From: JAHEFT01 sp963700705
GTDB taxonomy: Bacteria; Pseudomonadota; Gammaproteobacteria; Xanthomonadales; SZUA-36
Reading direction: 5' to 3'
Length of the DNA: 64,000 nucleotides
NCBI GenBank assembly: GCA_963700705.1
Contig: CAVOYQ010000014.1
Coordinates: 1 to 64,000 of the forward strand
Below the pieces are notes generated by a model. The model saw only the letters and a list, made by a program, of their open reading frames with translations. It was not told where the DNA came from and made no database searches. The translations under genes were made by a program, and so were the position numbers. This document shows positions 1 through 9,921 of the stretch, piece after piece. Numbering within the stretch: the stretch's first letter is position 1; the number at the start of each line of letters is the position of its first letter.

Positions 1-30
1 CGCAACCTTCGAACTGAAGTTTTAAGGCTT

Positions 31-100
31 CGTAGGAGCGAATTCATTCGCGATAATTATTTTTTCAAAATCTAAAATCGCGAATGAATTCGCTCCTACG
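31..100. repeat. REP-type hairpin, 24-bp perfect inverted repeat
   Basis: Positions 31-54 and 77-100 are exact reverse complements (arm begins CGTAGGAGCG and ends TTCGCGAT), separated by a 22-nt AT-rich spacer. Each arm holds an inner mini-palindrome GCGAAT-TC-ATTCGC. The same core recurs at 60252-60310, with variants at 36004 and 58514-58623, so this is a dispersed REP/REPIN-like family. The TAG of the right-hand arm (96-98 on the minus strand) is the stop codon of the neighbouring GST gene. It may also act as a terminator, although there is no T-tract. Confidence 0.9.
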
Positions 101-756
101 TAACAATTATGGATTGCCCGGCCTTGGTCGTATCGGATTTTGAGCCCCGCTCGGGGATGTTCCGGCCTTTCGCCACGGCCGGGCGTTCGGCCATGCGCTC
201 CAGCCATGCCTTCAGGTTAACCAGCCCCTCGATATCGATTCCGGACCATTTGTGGGTTACGGCCCAGGGCCAGGTGGCGATGTCGGCAATGCTGTACTCG
301 TCGCAGATATAGTCCCGGCCGGCCAGTTGCCGGTCCAGTACCGTCAACAGCCGCTGTCCTTCGTGCTGGTAGCGATGGATGGCGGCCGGGATTTTCTCCT
401 CGAAGTAGCGATAAAAGACGTTGGCCTGTCCCATCATCGGGCCAATACCCCCCATCTGGAACATCAGCCATTGGAGCACCCGGGAGCGGGCTTTTGTCTC
501 CGCCGGCAACAATTTACCGGTTTTTTCCGCCAGGTAAATCAGGATCGCGCCTGATTCAAACACCACGAAATCGTCATTACCCTGATCCACGATCACCGGA
601 ATCCGGCCGTTCGGGTTCATGGCCAGGAAAGCAGGTTCTTTTTGCTCCTGTTTGCCGAGGTTCGACCGGGTGAACGGTGTAATCCAGGCCGATTTCCTCC
701 AGCATGATGGAAATCTTGTAGCCGTTCGGGGTGGGGGAAGTATAGAGTTCGATCAC
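96..756 (-). CDS. yfcG: YfcG-like glutathione S-transferase / disulfide reductase (one frameshift)
   Basis: Nu-class glutathione transferase homologue, expected to act as a cytosolic GSH-dependent disulfide-bond reductase. Read from a GTG at 756, the N-terminal thioredoxin fold starts IELYTSPTPNGYKIS, with the Thr/Asn pair typical of YfcG. The other frame (from about 660) continues MNPNGRIPVIVD, the glutathione-binding FESGAILIYLAEKTG, and the helical domain QWLMFQMGGIGPMMGQ and YSIADIATWPW. The frames join if one extra T near 661 is removed. That gives about 219 residues, matching the family. The uninterrupted ORF (96-620) lacks the first 45 residues. The TAG stop lies inside the REP hairpin. 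Confidence 0.85.
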
Positions 757-851
757 TGTGCCGGCAGCCTGATAAAGACGGCATTGTACCAGCTGTTCGG
801 GTTATCATGTTTTGAACGGGAAACGGACACGAATCGGAGATCATTGACAGT

Positions 852-1836
852 ATGCTGGCTTTTCTTGGCGTAGTGCTTGGACTACTTTTGCTGGTTGGCG
901 GCGGCACCGCGCTGGTCAAGGGCGCCTCTCAACTGGCGACACGGCTTGGAATCTCGCCGATGATCATCGGCCTGACCATCGTTGGTTTCGGCACCAGCAT
1001 GCCGGAACTGATTGTCAACACGCTGGCCTCAATTGAAGGTGAAACCGCACTGGCATTCGGCAATGTCGTGGGTTCCAATATCGGCAACCTGGGCCTGATC
1101 CTCGGGACCGCGGCCATTATCCGGACCATCGATATCCAGGGTTCGCTGGTGCGCAGGGAAGTCCCGCTGTTATTGCTGGTGACCACGATTATCACGGTCA
1201 TGGGCCTGGACGGTGTACTCGAAGGCACGGCGCCCCGAATTGGCCGGGCGGACTCCATCATCCTGCTGCTGCTGTTCGGTATTTTTGTTTACATCACGGT
1301 ACGGGAAATTGCCCGGACCCGGAACAATGACACGCTGATCAGTGAAATCGCTGACAGCCCCATCGTTCATTCCCACACGACCGGAAGCGCTCAATGGATG
1401 CTCATCATCGTGGGCCTGGTGCTGCTGTTTGCGGGCGGGGAAGTCACCATCCGTTCCGCAGTTCAGCTTGCCGAACAGGCGGGGCTGTCAAAAGCTGTCG
1501 TCGGGCTATTCGTTGTCGCAGTCGGGACCAGCATGCCGGAACTGGCGACCTCGATAATCGCCGCCGTTCGCAAGGAGTCCGACCTGGCGCTGGGTAACCT
1601 GCTGGGATCAAACATTTTCAATTCACTCATCGTGCTGCCGATAAGCGGCCTGATCAGCGGTATCGTGATCCCCCCGGGCGGTATTTCCGACCTGGTGGTT
1701 TCCTGGCTGTTCGCAGCGGCTCTTCTGCCGGTATTTTTTCTGGGCAAGGCCAAGCTCACGCGGCCTGTCGGGCCTTGTTTTCCTGCTGGCTTATATCGGG
1801 TACGCCGCGTTACGGATCGGGATGAATAACCAGTGA
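852..1836 (+). CDS. Calcium/sodium antiporter, CaCA family (YrbG-like; frameshift near C-terminus)
   Basis: Inner-membrane cation exchanger of about 327 residues with ten predicted hydrophobic segments. The two signature alpha repeats are plain: GFGTSMPELIVN with GNVVGSNIGNLGLILG in the first half, and AVGTSMPELATS with GNLLGSNIFN in the second. ATG at 852 follows a GGAG at 836-839. The open frame ends at 1829 with a basic, non-family tail. Shifting frame near 1760 restores GLSGLVFLLAYIGYAALRIG, the last membrane helix, and ends at TGA 1834-1836. One base is probably missing there. Monocistronic. Confidence 0.9.
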
Positions 1837-2066
1837 CTCGCGATTGGGCCCGTTGCGGGATGGAGATGCCGGACCAGTCCATCTGACCACCCCGTGACCC
1901 CGTTGCTTTGAGTCCTTGGTGAGGCCGTCGTGGAACTTTCCAATTGATCGCCAGTCATCTTTATATGGGGGCACTGGTTTGATGGGGTTAACCAGCCAGG
2001 CAACAGGCCTTGCACTTTCGGTTGCCGCTTACCTGACTTTACCGGAGGAGGCAGTTCGTAATTAAT

Positions 2067-3407
2067 ATGGACGCTGTTCTCGCACGTACCGGCATCATTG
2101 CGGCGGGATCCAATGCGGTAAAACGGCTGGCAGATGAGACCGTGGCGGTCGTGCTGGCCGGTGGTAAAGGAACGCGTCTCGGCGCTTTGACCGAGCATGA
2201 TTGCAAACCGGCCCTGCCCTTTGGCGGCCTCTATCGGAACATCGATTTCTCCCTGTCCAACTGCATCAATTCGGGCATTGACCGGATCGGGGTCGCGACC
2301 CAGTTCAAAGACGCCTCGCTGATTCTGCACCTGGCCAAGGTGTGGCGAAATCGCCGTCAAGCGGGTGGATTCATCAAGCCGTGGCGCGCCGAATCACTTG
2401 CTGAAGGCACCTACCGGGGCACCGCAGATGCGGTTTATCGGAATTGGCCCGCGATAAGGGCACTGGATCCACGGCTTGTTATGATACTGGCGGGTGATCA
2501 CGTGTACCAGATGGACTATCGCCCGATGCTGATGCGGCACGTTGACAGTGGCGCCGATGTCACTATCGGCTGCGTTGAAGTTGACGTGCAGTCCGCCAGG
2601 GAGTTTGGCGTCATGTCCACGGACAGGGACAGACCGCATCCGGCGTTTTTCGGAAAAACCACGTTATCCCGAAAGTCTGCCAGGGCGGCCGGACCGGGCG
2701 CTGGGGTCCATGGGCATATATGTCTTCCAGCGGGAGTTGTTGGGGAAGCTGTTGAGTGAGGATGCTTTGAGCAATTCCTCGACTCACGATTTCGGACGCG
2801 ATGTATTGCCGCAGCTGATTGACCAGGTCAACGTGTTTGCCTATCCATTCACCGAGGACGCGGTGGTGGGGTCCGGTTACTGGCGGGATGTTGGAACCAT
2901 CGCTTCCTACTGGCAGGCCCACATGGATTTTCTGGATGGCGTTCCGGGCCTCGGCTCAACGACAAGTCCTGGCCCCTGTGGTCAAACGGGCATTCACGGG
3001 GCGCCCCGGCAATCAACACCGCAATTTCCAAGGATGGCGGAAAGCTGGTCAATGCTTTCCTGGCTCAGGGTTGCTCGGCAGCCCGGGCGGCGGTGCACCG
3101 ATCGGTTCTTTACCAGAATGTGTCGGTAGCGCCGAATACCGAGTTGAGGAACACGGTCGTTCTGCCCCGCGCAATGATTGGACGTAACTGCTCTCTCAGT
3201 GACGTTGTCGTAGCGGCGGGTGTGCTGGTTCCGGACGGAACCGTTGTTGAGCCCAAGAGCCTGCTTCATGGCGCAACGATTTCTCCAACTCTTCTAGCAG
3301 ACACACGTTATTTCAGCAGAAATATCGTCAGGCCTGCGAAGTCCGGCCTGGCAAATGCTTTTCAAAGGAGACACGAGCATGTTAAAGAGAAAATTTCTGG
3401 CCGATAA
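2067..3407 (+). CDS. glgC: Glucose-1-phosphate adenylyltransferase (two or more frameshifts)
   Basis: Makes ADP-glucose from glucose-1-phosphate and ATP, the committed step of bacterial glycogen synthesis. Visible motifs in order: nucleotidyl-transferase loop VVLAGGKGTRLGALT, KPALPFGG, NIDFSLSNCINSGI, LAGDHVYQMDY, then (other frame) RFSEKPRYPESLPG, SMGIYVF, SSTHDFGRDVLP and YWRDVGTIASYW. The first frame returns for the C-terminal beta-helix (VLYQNVSVAPNTELRNTVVLP). Frame changes fall near 2634 and 2953 and compensate each other. The last 50 residues look atypical for GlgC, and a third shift near 3260 (stop at 3294-3296) is possible. Pseudogene or sequence error cannot be told apart here. Confidence 0.85.
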
Positions 3408-3705
3408 GGCCACTTGCAGTGTGACGTTCACGATCGACGCCGACGTCACAAAGGAAGCAAAGGCGGCTGCCGTGGTCGGCAGCTTCAACAACTGGGATGC
3501 AAATGCCAATCCCATGAAGCGCCGTAAAGACGGCTCCTTTGCCACCACCATCAGACTTCCCTGCGGTGAAAGTCACCAGTTTCGTTACCTGATCGACGAA
3601 TCATTCTGGGAAAATGACGCGGCAGCGGATGATTACGTGCCGACACCGTTCGGCGACAGTGACAATTCCGTTGTTGATCTGCACAAGTCTATGGAGGTGG
3701 AATGA
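3379..3705 (+). CDS. Stand-alone CBM48 / isoamylase-N-like glycogen-binding protein
   Basis: 108-residue cytosolic protein consisting almost only of an E-set domain: VGSFNNWDANANPMKR, then FATTIRLPCGESHQFRYLID and DDYVPTPFGDSDNSVVD. This is the CBM48/AMPK-beta-type glycogen-binding fold normally found at the N-terminus of GlgB or GlgX. Start chosen at ATG 3379 because AAAGGAG at 3364-3370 is ideally placed; an upstream in-frame ATG at 3355 has no such site. It overlaps the apparent glgC 3' end and is probably co-transcribed with it. The role is inferred as glycogen association or regulation, since there is no catalytic domain. Confidence 0.85.
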   Translation: MLKRKFLADKATCSVTFTIDADVTKEAKAAAVVGSFNNWDANANPMKRRKDGSFATTIRLPCGESHQFRYLIDESFWENDAAADDYVPTPFGDSDNSVVDLHKSMEVE

Positions 3706-3820
3706 AACCTGTCACTAAAGCTATTTGCAATTGAAAATGTCCCTGGTTGGCTGTCCACGCTTAAAAGAGGTAAATTTGTAGAACATCGATCGGGTACATA
3801 TTGGAGGAGGGCCCACCACT

Positions 3821-5056
3821 ATGGATACGGAGCAGAGTTTTGGTCTGAGCCCAGATAATATTGATCAGGCAATCGTACTCGGGATCATGAAATCGGCAGG
3901 CAATCCGCGGATTTCAGTCCGGCTCTGGAACGGCCACGAGTTTCCCGTGACCGATGAACGCCCGGTTGCCTGCCTGGAATTTCTCAGTCGTCGCGCCGTG
4001 CTGAAACTACTGACCACACCTTCGGTTGGGTTCGGAGAATGCTACAGCCAGGGACTGCTCGAGGTTCATGGCGATTTCCTTGCGTTCACGAACGAAGTCA
4101 CAGCAGCGATCACGCGCAAGGAAACGCACAGATATTACCTGCCCAGGTTGAAGTCGGCACTGCACGCCCTGCGCCGCAACTCACCAGGGCGTTCGAAATA
4201 TAATGCGCACCACCATTACGACCTGGGTAACGATTTTTACCGCATGTGGCTGGATGAGCGGATGGTGTACACATGCGCTTATTACGACACACCCGGCGCC
4301 ACGCTGGCGGAAGCCCAGATCGCCAAAATGGACCATGTTTGCCGCAAACTGGACCTGAAGCCCGGGCAAACCGTGGTCGAAGCAGGCTGCGGATGGGGCG
4401 CACTGGCCATGCACATGGCTGAGCACTATGGCGTCGAGGTCAAGGCCTACAATATTTCCCGGGCACAGGTGGACTGGGCGCGCGAAAAAGCAGCCGCCAG
4501 GGGCCTGGACAAGCGACTGGAATTTATCCTGGGGGACTACCGGAACATCGGGAAGCGCTATGACCGGTTCGTTTCGGTAGGCATGCTTGAGCACGTGGGA
4601 TGCGCCAACTACCGCGTCCTGGGTGACCTGATCAAGCGCTGCCTGAAGCCCGAAGGGCTCGCGCTGATCCACACGATCGGCCGCAGCCATCCGAAAACGA
4701 TGGATGCATGGATTCGCAAGTACATATTTCCGGGCGGTCACGTTCCAAGCCTGAGCGAAATGATGGCCGTGTTCGAACCGAACCGGTTCTCTGTGCTCGA
4801 TGTCGAGAACCTGCGGCTGCACTATGCACGCACCTGCGCTGCCTGGCTGGCGAATTTCGAAACAGTCGCCGACAAGGTCAGTGAAATGTACAGCGAGGAA
4901 TTCACCCGCATGTGGCGCCTGTACCTGGCGGGATCCTCGGCCGGATTCCAGTCCGGAACGCTGCAACTCTACCAGGTGGTGTTTGCACACGGCAGCAACA
5001 ACAGGGTGCCATGGACCCGTGAACACCAGTATCCCGGGTGCTTTGGGCGCACCTGA
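3821..5056 (+). CDS. Cyclopropane-fatty-acyl-phospholipid synthase family methyltransferase (first of three)
   Basis: 411-residue SAM-dependent enzyme of the CFA synthase family, which transfers a methylene/methyl group to double bonds of membrane phospholipid acyl chains. Residues 1-120 form the family's N-terminal cap. Then come NAHHHYDLGNDFYRMWLD, MVYTCAYY, the SAM-binding loop VVEAGCGWGALAMHMA, SVGMLEHVG, and WIRKYIFPGGHVPSL. GGAGGAGGG at 3803-3811 is a strong ribosome site for ATG 3821. Its TGA at 5054-5056 is immediately followed by the GTG of the next gene, so the two are coupled. Because its partner is a reductase-like flavoprotein, the product may be a methyl-branched rather than a cyclopropane lipid (inference). 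Confidence 0.9.
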   Translation: MDTEQSFGLSPDNIDQAIVLGIMKSAGNPRISVRLWNGHEFPVTDERPVACLEFLSRRAVLKLLTTPSVGFGECYSQGLLEVHGDFLAFTNEVTAAITRKETHRYYLPRLKSALHALRRNSPGRSKYNAHHHYDLGNDFYRMWLDERMVYTCAYYDTPGATLAEAQIAKMDHVCRKLDLKPGQTVVEAGCGWGALAMHMAEHYGVEVKAYNISRAQVDWAREKAAARGLDKRLEFILGDYRNIGKRYDRFVSVGMLEHVGCANYRVLGDLIKRCLKPEGLALIHTIGRSHPKTMDAWIRKYIFPGGHVPSLSEMMAVFEPNRFSVLDVENLRLHYARTCAAWLANFETVADKVSEMYSEEFTRMWRLYLAGSSAGFQSGTLQLYQVVFAHGSNNRVPWTREHQYPGCFGRT

Positions 5057-6025
5057 GTGCACGTCGCCGACGCCATTGTCGTGGGCGGCGGACCGGCAGG
5101 TTCGACCTGTGCCTGGAAGCTGAAGCAGGCCGGTCTCGACGTAGTCGTTTTGGATCGTGCCCGTTTCCCGCGCACCAAGCTTTGCGCCGGCTGGGTCACA
5201 CCCAAGGTTCTTGCAGATTTGGACTTGAAGCCGGGCGACTATCCACACAGCTTCATGACTTTCGATGCATTGCTGCTGCACTGGAAGTTTTTCACTGTTA
5301 AATTCGCTTCGCGACAACACTCGATCCGGCGCTGCGAGTTCGATGATTTCCTGCTGCGCCGTTCCGGCGCGAGGGTGCATACACACAAGGTCCGCGAGAT
5401 TCGCCGCGACAACGGGGACTTTGTCGTCGACGGCGAGTACCGCGGCAAATTCCTGATCGGGGCGGGCGGCACCTCGTGCCCAGTCTACCGGACGTTGTTT
5501 CGCGAGCGTTGTCCGCGCCGCGGGTCGCTGCAGGCCGCCACCCTGGAACAGGAATTCGCTTATGACTGGCAGGACCCTGCCTGCCACCTGTGGTTTTTCA
5601 ATGACGGCCTGCCCGGGTATGCCTGGTATGTGCCCAAGGCGAACGGGCACATCAATATCGGCCTGGGCGGAATGGCCGGGCAACTCAAACAAGGGAGTGG
5701 CAACCTGCACGATTACTGGCACAAGTTTGTTCTGCGCCTGAAAAAACTCGGGCTCGTCGTCAGCGATGACTTACAGCCGACGGGCTACAGTTATTTTCTG
5801 CGCGGTGGTGTGGAAACCGCCTGCGACCGGAATGCTTACCTGGTCGGCGATGCGGTTGGCCTGGCCACCCGGGACCTGTGCGAGGGTATCGGGCCCGCCA
5901 TCGAAAGCGCCCTGCTCGCAGCGCAGTCGATAGTCACCTCCTCGGAATACTCACTTGCCGGCATCAAGCCGCTCAGCGGTCAAAGCATCATCAGCCGGCA
6001 TCTCGAACGCAAATTTGCCGGCTGA
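5057..6025 (+). CDS. FAD-dependent oxidoreductase, geranylgeranyl-reductase family
   Basis: 322-residue flavoprotein of the geranylgeranyl reductase family. It has the N-terminal Rossmann dinucleotide loop VVGGGPAGSTCAWKLKQAGL, then DRARFPRTKLCAGWVTP, and the second FAD motif LVGDAVGLATRDLCEGIGPA near residue 265. Members hydrogenate isolated C=C bonds in polyprenyl lipids. GTG at 5057 directly abuts the CFA-type gene's stop, implying translational coupling and a shared lipid substrate. The convergent slipin gene ends 16 bp downstream. The protein is slightly short for the family at the C-terminus, but I see no break. The exact substrate cannot be deduced. Confidence 0.85.
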   Translation: MHVADAIVVGGGPAGSTCAWKLKQAGLDVVVLDRARFPRTKLCAGWVTPKVLADLDLKPGDYPHSFMTFDALLLHWKFFTVKFASRQHSIRRCEFDDFLLRRSGARVHTHKVREIRRDNGDFVVDGEYRGKFLIGAGGTSCPVYRTLFRERCPRRGSLQAATLEQEFAYDWQDPACHLWFFNDGLPGYAWYVPKANGHINIGLGGMAGQLKQGSGNLHDYWHKFVLRLKKLGLVVSDDLQPTGYSYFLRGGVETACDRNAYLVGDAVGLATRDLCEGIGPAIESALLAAQSIVTSSEYSLAGIKPLSGQSIISRHLERKFAG

Positions 6026-6041
6026 GCCTGACAGCCAATGC

Positions 6042-6785
6042 TCAGGTAACGGCTTTTCTCACTTTCTCGAGGAAATCTATCGGAAAAACGATGGTTGAGC
6101 TTTTGTCGCCGGCGATCTCGGTCAGTGTCTGCAGGTAACGCAACTGGATGGCGTTGGGTTCCTGGGCCAGGGTTTTTGCTGCTTCCACCAATTCGAAAGC
6201 GGCCTGCTTTTCGCCGGTTGCATGGATGACCTTGGCCCGCCGCTGCCGCTCCGCTTCCGCCTGGGCGGCAATCGCCCGGATCATGCTCTCATTCAGGTCC
6301 ACGTGCTTGATTTCCACGTTGGCTACCTTGATGCCCCAGGCATCTGTCTGGCGATCGAGGATGGCCTGGATATCATGGTTCAAGGCATCACGTTCTGACA
6401 ACATGTCATCCAGTTCATGCTGACCCAATACCGAGCGCAGCGTGGTTTGGGCCAACTGGCTGATCGCTTCGAGATACCGTTCGACCTGGATGATGGCTTT
6501 TTCCGGGTCGATGACACGGAAATACACGACGGCATTGACCTTGACCGAGACGTTGTCTTTGGAAATCACGTCCTGCGTGGGCACGTCCATCACCACCACC
6601 CGCAGGTCAACGCGCACCATTTGCTGGACCACCGGAATCACGATGATCAGCCCGGGTCCTTTTACTTTCCAGAACCGCCCCAGCTGAAAAACGACTCCGC
6701 GCTCGTATTCACGCAGGATCTTGATCGCATTGATGACGATGCCGAGCAGCGCAAAAGCGATTACACCATATACATATCCAAACAT
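6042..6785 (-). CDS. Slipin / stomatin-like SPFH-domain membrane protein
   Basis: 247-residue SPFH (band 7) protein: one N-terminal membrane segment (VIAFALLGIVINAI), then REYERGVVFQLGRF, KGPGLIIVIPVVQQMVRVDL, and the long Ala/Glu-rich helix AAQAEAERQRRAKVIHATGE. Bacterial slipins form oligomeric scaffolds in the inner membrane and are usually encoded with an NfeD protein. Here the NfeD gene lies 18 bp upstream on the same strand, the classic pair. A role in membrane microdomain organisation or protein quality control is family knowledge. Confidence 0.93.
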   Translation of the reverse strand: MFGYVYGVIAFALLGIVINAIKILREYERGVVFQLGRFWKVKGPGLIIVIPVVQQMVRVDLRVVVMDVPTQDVISKDNVSVKVNAVVYFRVIDPEKAIIQVERYLEAISQLAQTTLRSVLGQHELDDMLSERDALNHDIQAILDRQTDAWGIKVANVEIKHVDLNESMIRAIAAQAEAERQRRAKVIHATGEKQAAFELVEAAKTLAQEPNAIQLRYLQTLTEIAGDKSSTIVFPIDFLEKVRKAVT

Positions 6786-6803
6786 TTTCCTGCTCCTCGA
6801 ATA

Positions 6804-8179
6804 TCATTCAATGACCGGGCGCACCTTCAGGGTCAGGCCGTCAAGGCCGGTGACCAATACCGCCTGGTGCTGTTTCACGGGAGTTTCAGAGACGGCGGTC
6901 CAACGTTCGCTGTGGATAAAAACTTCGCCTTCATGCTCGAAGCTTTCCAGTGCAATCCCGGTGTTTCCCAGCAGCTGTTCCCGCCCGGAAACAACCGGTC
7001 TCTGGCGGGCCCGGACGGCAAACCAGATAATGGCCATCAGCCCCAGCGACCCGACCGTGGCAATGGCGCCGATGAGAGCGCGGGATACCGAATAGCCCGG
7101 CACATCGCTGTCGATCAGGATGATCGAACCGATGACGGTGGCCAAAATGCCGCCAAAACCCAGTACCCCGAAACTCGGGGCCATCACCTCGGCTATGAGC
7201 AGTATGACGCCGAGCACGATCAGCGCCAAACCGGCGTAATTGACCGGCAACATCTGGAACGCGTAAAGGGCCATCAACAGGCAAATCGCACCAACCACGC
7301 CAGGAAGGATGGCGCCCGGGTGGTAGCCTTCCAGGATCAGCCCGTACACGCCGATCAGCAAAAGCAGATAGGCGATGGTGGGGCTGGTGATGACACCCAG
7401 CAACTCGCTGCGCCAGTCGGGCTCCAGTTGTTCGATCGACACCCCCTCGGTATTCACCTGGTAGTCGTGGTCGTTTACTTCAACCACCATGCCATTGATG
7501 TTCTGCAGCAAATCGCCGACATTATCAGCAACCAGGTCGATCACGCCGAGTTCCAGCGCCTGTTCACTGGTGATGCTGTCCGCATTTCGAACAGCAAGCT
7601 CCGCCCAGTCGGCATTGCGGCCGCGCAGTTCTGCCAGTCCCCGGATATAGGCTACCGCGTCATTGACGGATTTCCTTTCCATCGGATCGCCGGAATCAGC
7701 GCTCTCCGGCCCATCAGTCCGGTGCGTCCTTTTCCCGGCTCACCGGGTTGCCGATGATCGCGACCGGTGTGGCCGCGCCGACATTGGTGGCCGGACTCAT
7801 CGCGGCGATGTGGCTGGCGTAGAGAATGTAGGCGCCGGCGCTCGCGGCCCTCGCTCCCGACGGGCGTGACATAAGTCGCAACGGGAACGCTGGAACTCAG
7901 GATGGCCTTGATGATGTCGCGGGTCGAGGCGTCGAGACCGCCGGGTGTGTCCATTCGAATGATGACCAGCGCGGCATTTTGCGCCGCCGCAAGCTCGAGC
8001 GAACGGGTCACAAAATCCCGGGTTGCCGGGCCAATCGGGCCCTTCAGGTCGAGAATCAGGGCCTGGCGGTCAGGCTTGGCTTCCGGTTCGGCCGCGGAGT
8101 CTGCACCAAAAACACCCCTCGCCCACAGGATCGTGAACACGATCACCAGCAGGAGAACAATGGCTTTCTTTAACGACAT
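6804..8179 (-). CDS. NfeD-family membrane-bound ClpP-class serine protease (two frameshifts)
   Basis: Long-form NfeD (about 458 residues) in three frames. From ATG 8179: signal/anchor LLLVIVFTILWARGVFG, LILDLKGPIGPATRDFV, and MDTPGGLDASTRDIIKAIL. After a shift near 7863: the protease core RAASAGAYILYASHIAAMSP with the catalytic Ser, NVGAATPV, and the general-base Lys of SREKDAPD. After a second shift near 7722: MERKSVNDAVAYIRG, five membrane helices, and the C-terminal OB-fold NfeD domain (GNTGIALESFEHEG). The catalytic serine region is readable only in the middle frame. Operon with slipin, whose known partner is this protease type. Confidence 0.87.
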
Positions 8180-8294
8180 TTCACTGCCGCGGTCATCAGC
8201 ACATACCCCCGTTTTTTTCCAGGGAGACTGATATTCTTTCAAATCAGTACGTTTTTTGCCATGTCTTGCGTCAAGAAAAGCCCTGTGGGAGCCG

Positions 8295-9921
8295 TTAAAG
8301 CACCAATCCGTGCAACCGGTCGCGCGCACTTTTTTCCGGATCACGGTCACCCGGATGACCCCGGCCGCCGCCACCGGCCGTCTCCAGCACCATGCTTTTG
8401 CCGGCCGGAATGACCTCGCGGCCCATTCCGCGCAAAGGCGTGCCGTCACTGACATAAACACGCGCCGGTTCACCGGGCCCGCCGCCCTGGCGGCCGCGTG
8501 GCGGGTGCTTGATGCGGTCGAACATCTTGGAAACGGCAAAAGCCTCGCCATCGGCATGGGCAAATTCCATGATCTGCCCAACCCCGCCGCGAAATTCACC
8601 CTTGCCGCCGGAATCCGGGCGGTATTCCTTGCGCCAGATGATCAGCGGCGCCGAGTTCTCGGTGATTTCGACCGGTGTGCTGCGTACTCCGGACGGAAAG
8701 GCCGTGCAATCCAGACCGTCCTTGCCCGGCCGCGCCGCCTGCGCCGCCGGCATAAAACGCGTTGATCACGAAGGGCTCACCCCTGCTGCCGGGAATCATG
8801 CCGCGCCCGCCGAGAAACACCGGGCCGAACAGGCAGGACGCGCCTTCGGAAGGAACGTTGCCACCGAGCGGTTCTTCCAGGCAGCCGAGCACGACGTCGG
8901 GCAACATCTGGCCGATGGTATGGCGGGCCGACACCGCGGCCGGACGCGGCGCATTCAGAATGCAGCCCTCCGGCGCGGTGACCCGCACGACCCCCAGCGA
9001 GCCGGCATTGTTGGGCACGTCGTTGCCGATCACGCAGCGCACGCCAAACGAAGCGTAGGCCTGGGTGTAGGTCAACGGCACGTTGATGCCGTGGCCGCAG
9101 ACCGGGGAAGTGCCCTCGAAATCCACGTCGATGCCGGTTTCGCCGATGGTCACCGCGCAAACGAGGTCGACCGGTTCGTCATAACCGTCGATGCGCATGG
9201 CGTTACGCCAGGTTCCGAACGGCAGTTTGCGAATCTCCGCCAGCATCGCGTCGCGCGAATTCCCGATGATCATGTCGGCCGCGCTGTCCAGGCTGTCCAG
9301 GCCGAACTCGGCAAGGGTCGCCAACAGGCTGGACGCCCCCGCCTGGTTGCTCGCCGCCAGCGAATAGAGGTCGCCTTCGGCCGCGCGCGGATCGCGGACG
9401 TTGGCCCGGATGATTTCGAGCAGGGTTTCGTTGACTTCCCCGGCCCGGAACAGGTAGCCCATCGGGATGTTGAGCCCTTCCTCGAACACCTGCCGGCCAT
9501 CCGGCCCGAAACCCAGTCCGCCAACATCCGCGATATGGGACGTGGCGGCGAACAGCGCCACCGGAGCGGCGCCGTTGAAGACCGGTGTCACGACGGTAAA
9601 ATCGTTCAGGTGTCCGGTGCCGTACCAGGGGTCGTTGGTCAGTAACACATCGCCCGGCTGCAGGGTTTCCAGCGGAAAGCGGCCGAGGAAAAAGCCGACG
9701 CTGGCCGCCATCGCGTTGACGTGGCCGGGCGTGCCGGTCACCGCCTGGGTCAGCATCCGGCCCCGCGTGTCGAATACGCCGGCGGACAGGTCGCCGGCCT
9801 CGCGCACGGTGGTGGAAAACGCGGTCCGGACCAGGGTCTGCGCCTGTTCTTCGACAACGGCCAACAGGCGATTCCAGAGGATCTGGGTCTGGATCTGCTG
9901 CAGCGCCGTGGTGTCAGTCAT
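8295..9921 (-). CDS. hyuB: Hydantoinase/oxoprolinase B subunit (one frameshift)
   Basis: About 541 residues, the usual HyuB length. Family motifs: RTAFSTTVREAGDLSAGVFD, GTPGHVNAM, PGDVLLTNDPWYGTGHLND, HIADVGGLG, and VINAFYAGGAGG. The frame changes near 8740; the C-terminal half continues GVRSTPVEITE, EYRPDSGGKGEFRGG, and SMVLETAGGGG. HyuB forms an ATP-dependent cyclic-amide hydrolase with HyuA, whose 3' end it overlaps by 8 nt. The substrate (hydantoin, N-methylhydantoin or 5-oxoproline-like) is undetermined. The divergent nitrilase suggests an amide/nitrile catabolic setting. Confidence 0.88.

Noticed and set aside
31..100. Possible CRISPR repeat or attachment site
   Set aside because: Copies are dispersed single hairpins or inverted pairs, not direct repeats with spacers, and no cas or integrase gene is near.
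1837..2066. Possible small gene between the antiporter and glgC
   Set aside because: No ORF with a plausible start or codon pattern on either strand; likely the glgC upstream region.
4181..5722. Long minus-strand ORF of 513 codons opposite the CFA-type and flavoprotein genes
   Set aside because: Plus-strand genes there have full family motifs and ribosome sites; the antisense ORF has no domain and results from GC-rich codon bias.
6417..7757. 446-codon plus-strand ORF over slipin and NfeD
   Set aside because: No recognisable domain; His/Gln/Asp-rich composition typical of antisense frames, while the minus strand encodes conserved proteins.
7652..8179. In-frame stop readthrough or programmed frameshift in NfeD
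   Set aside because: No slippery heptamer or stimulatory structure seen, and similar single shifts occur in many unrelated genes nearby, pointing to sequence error.
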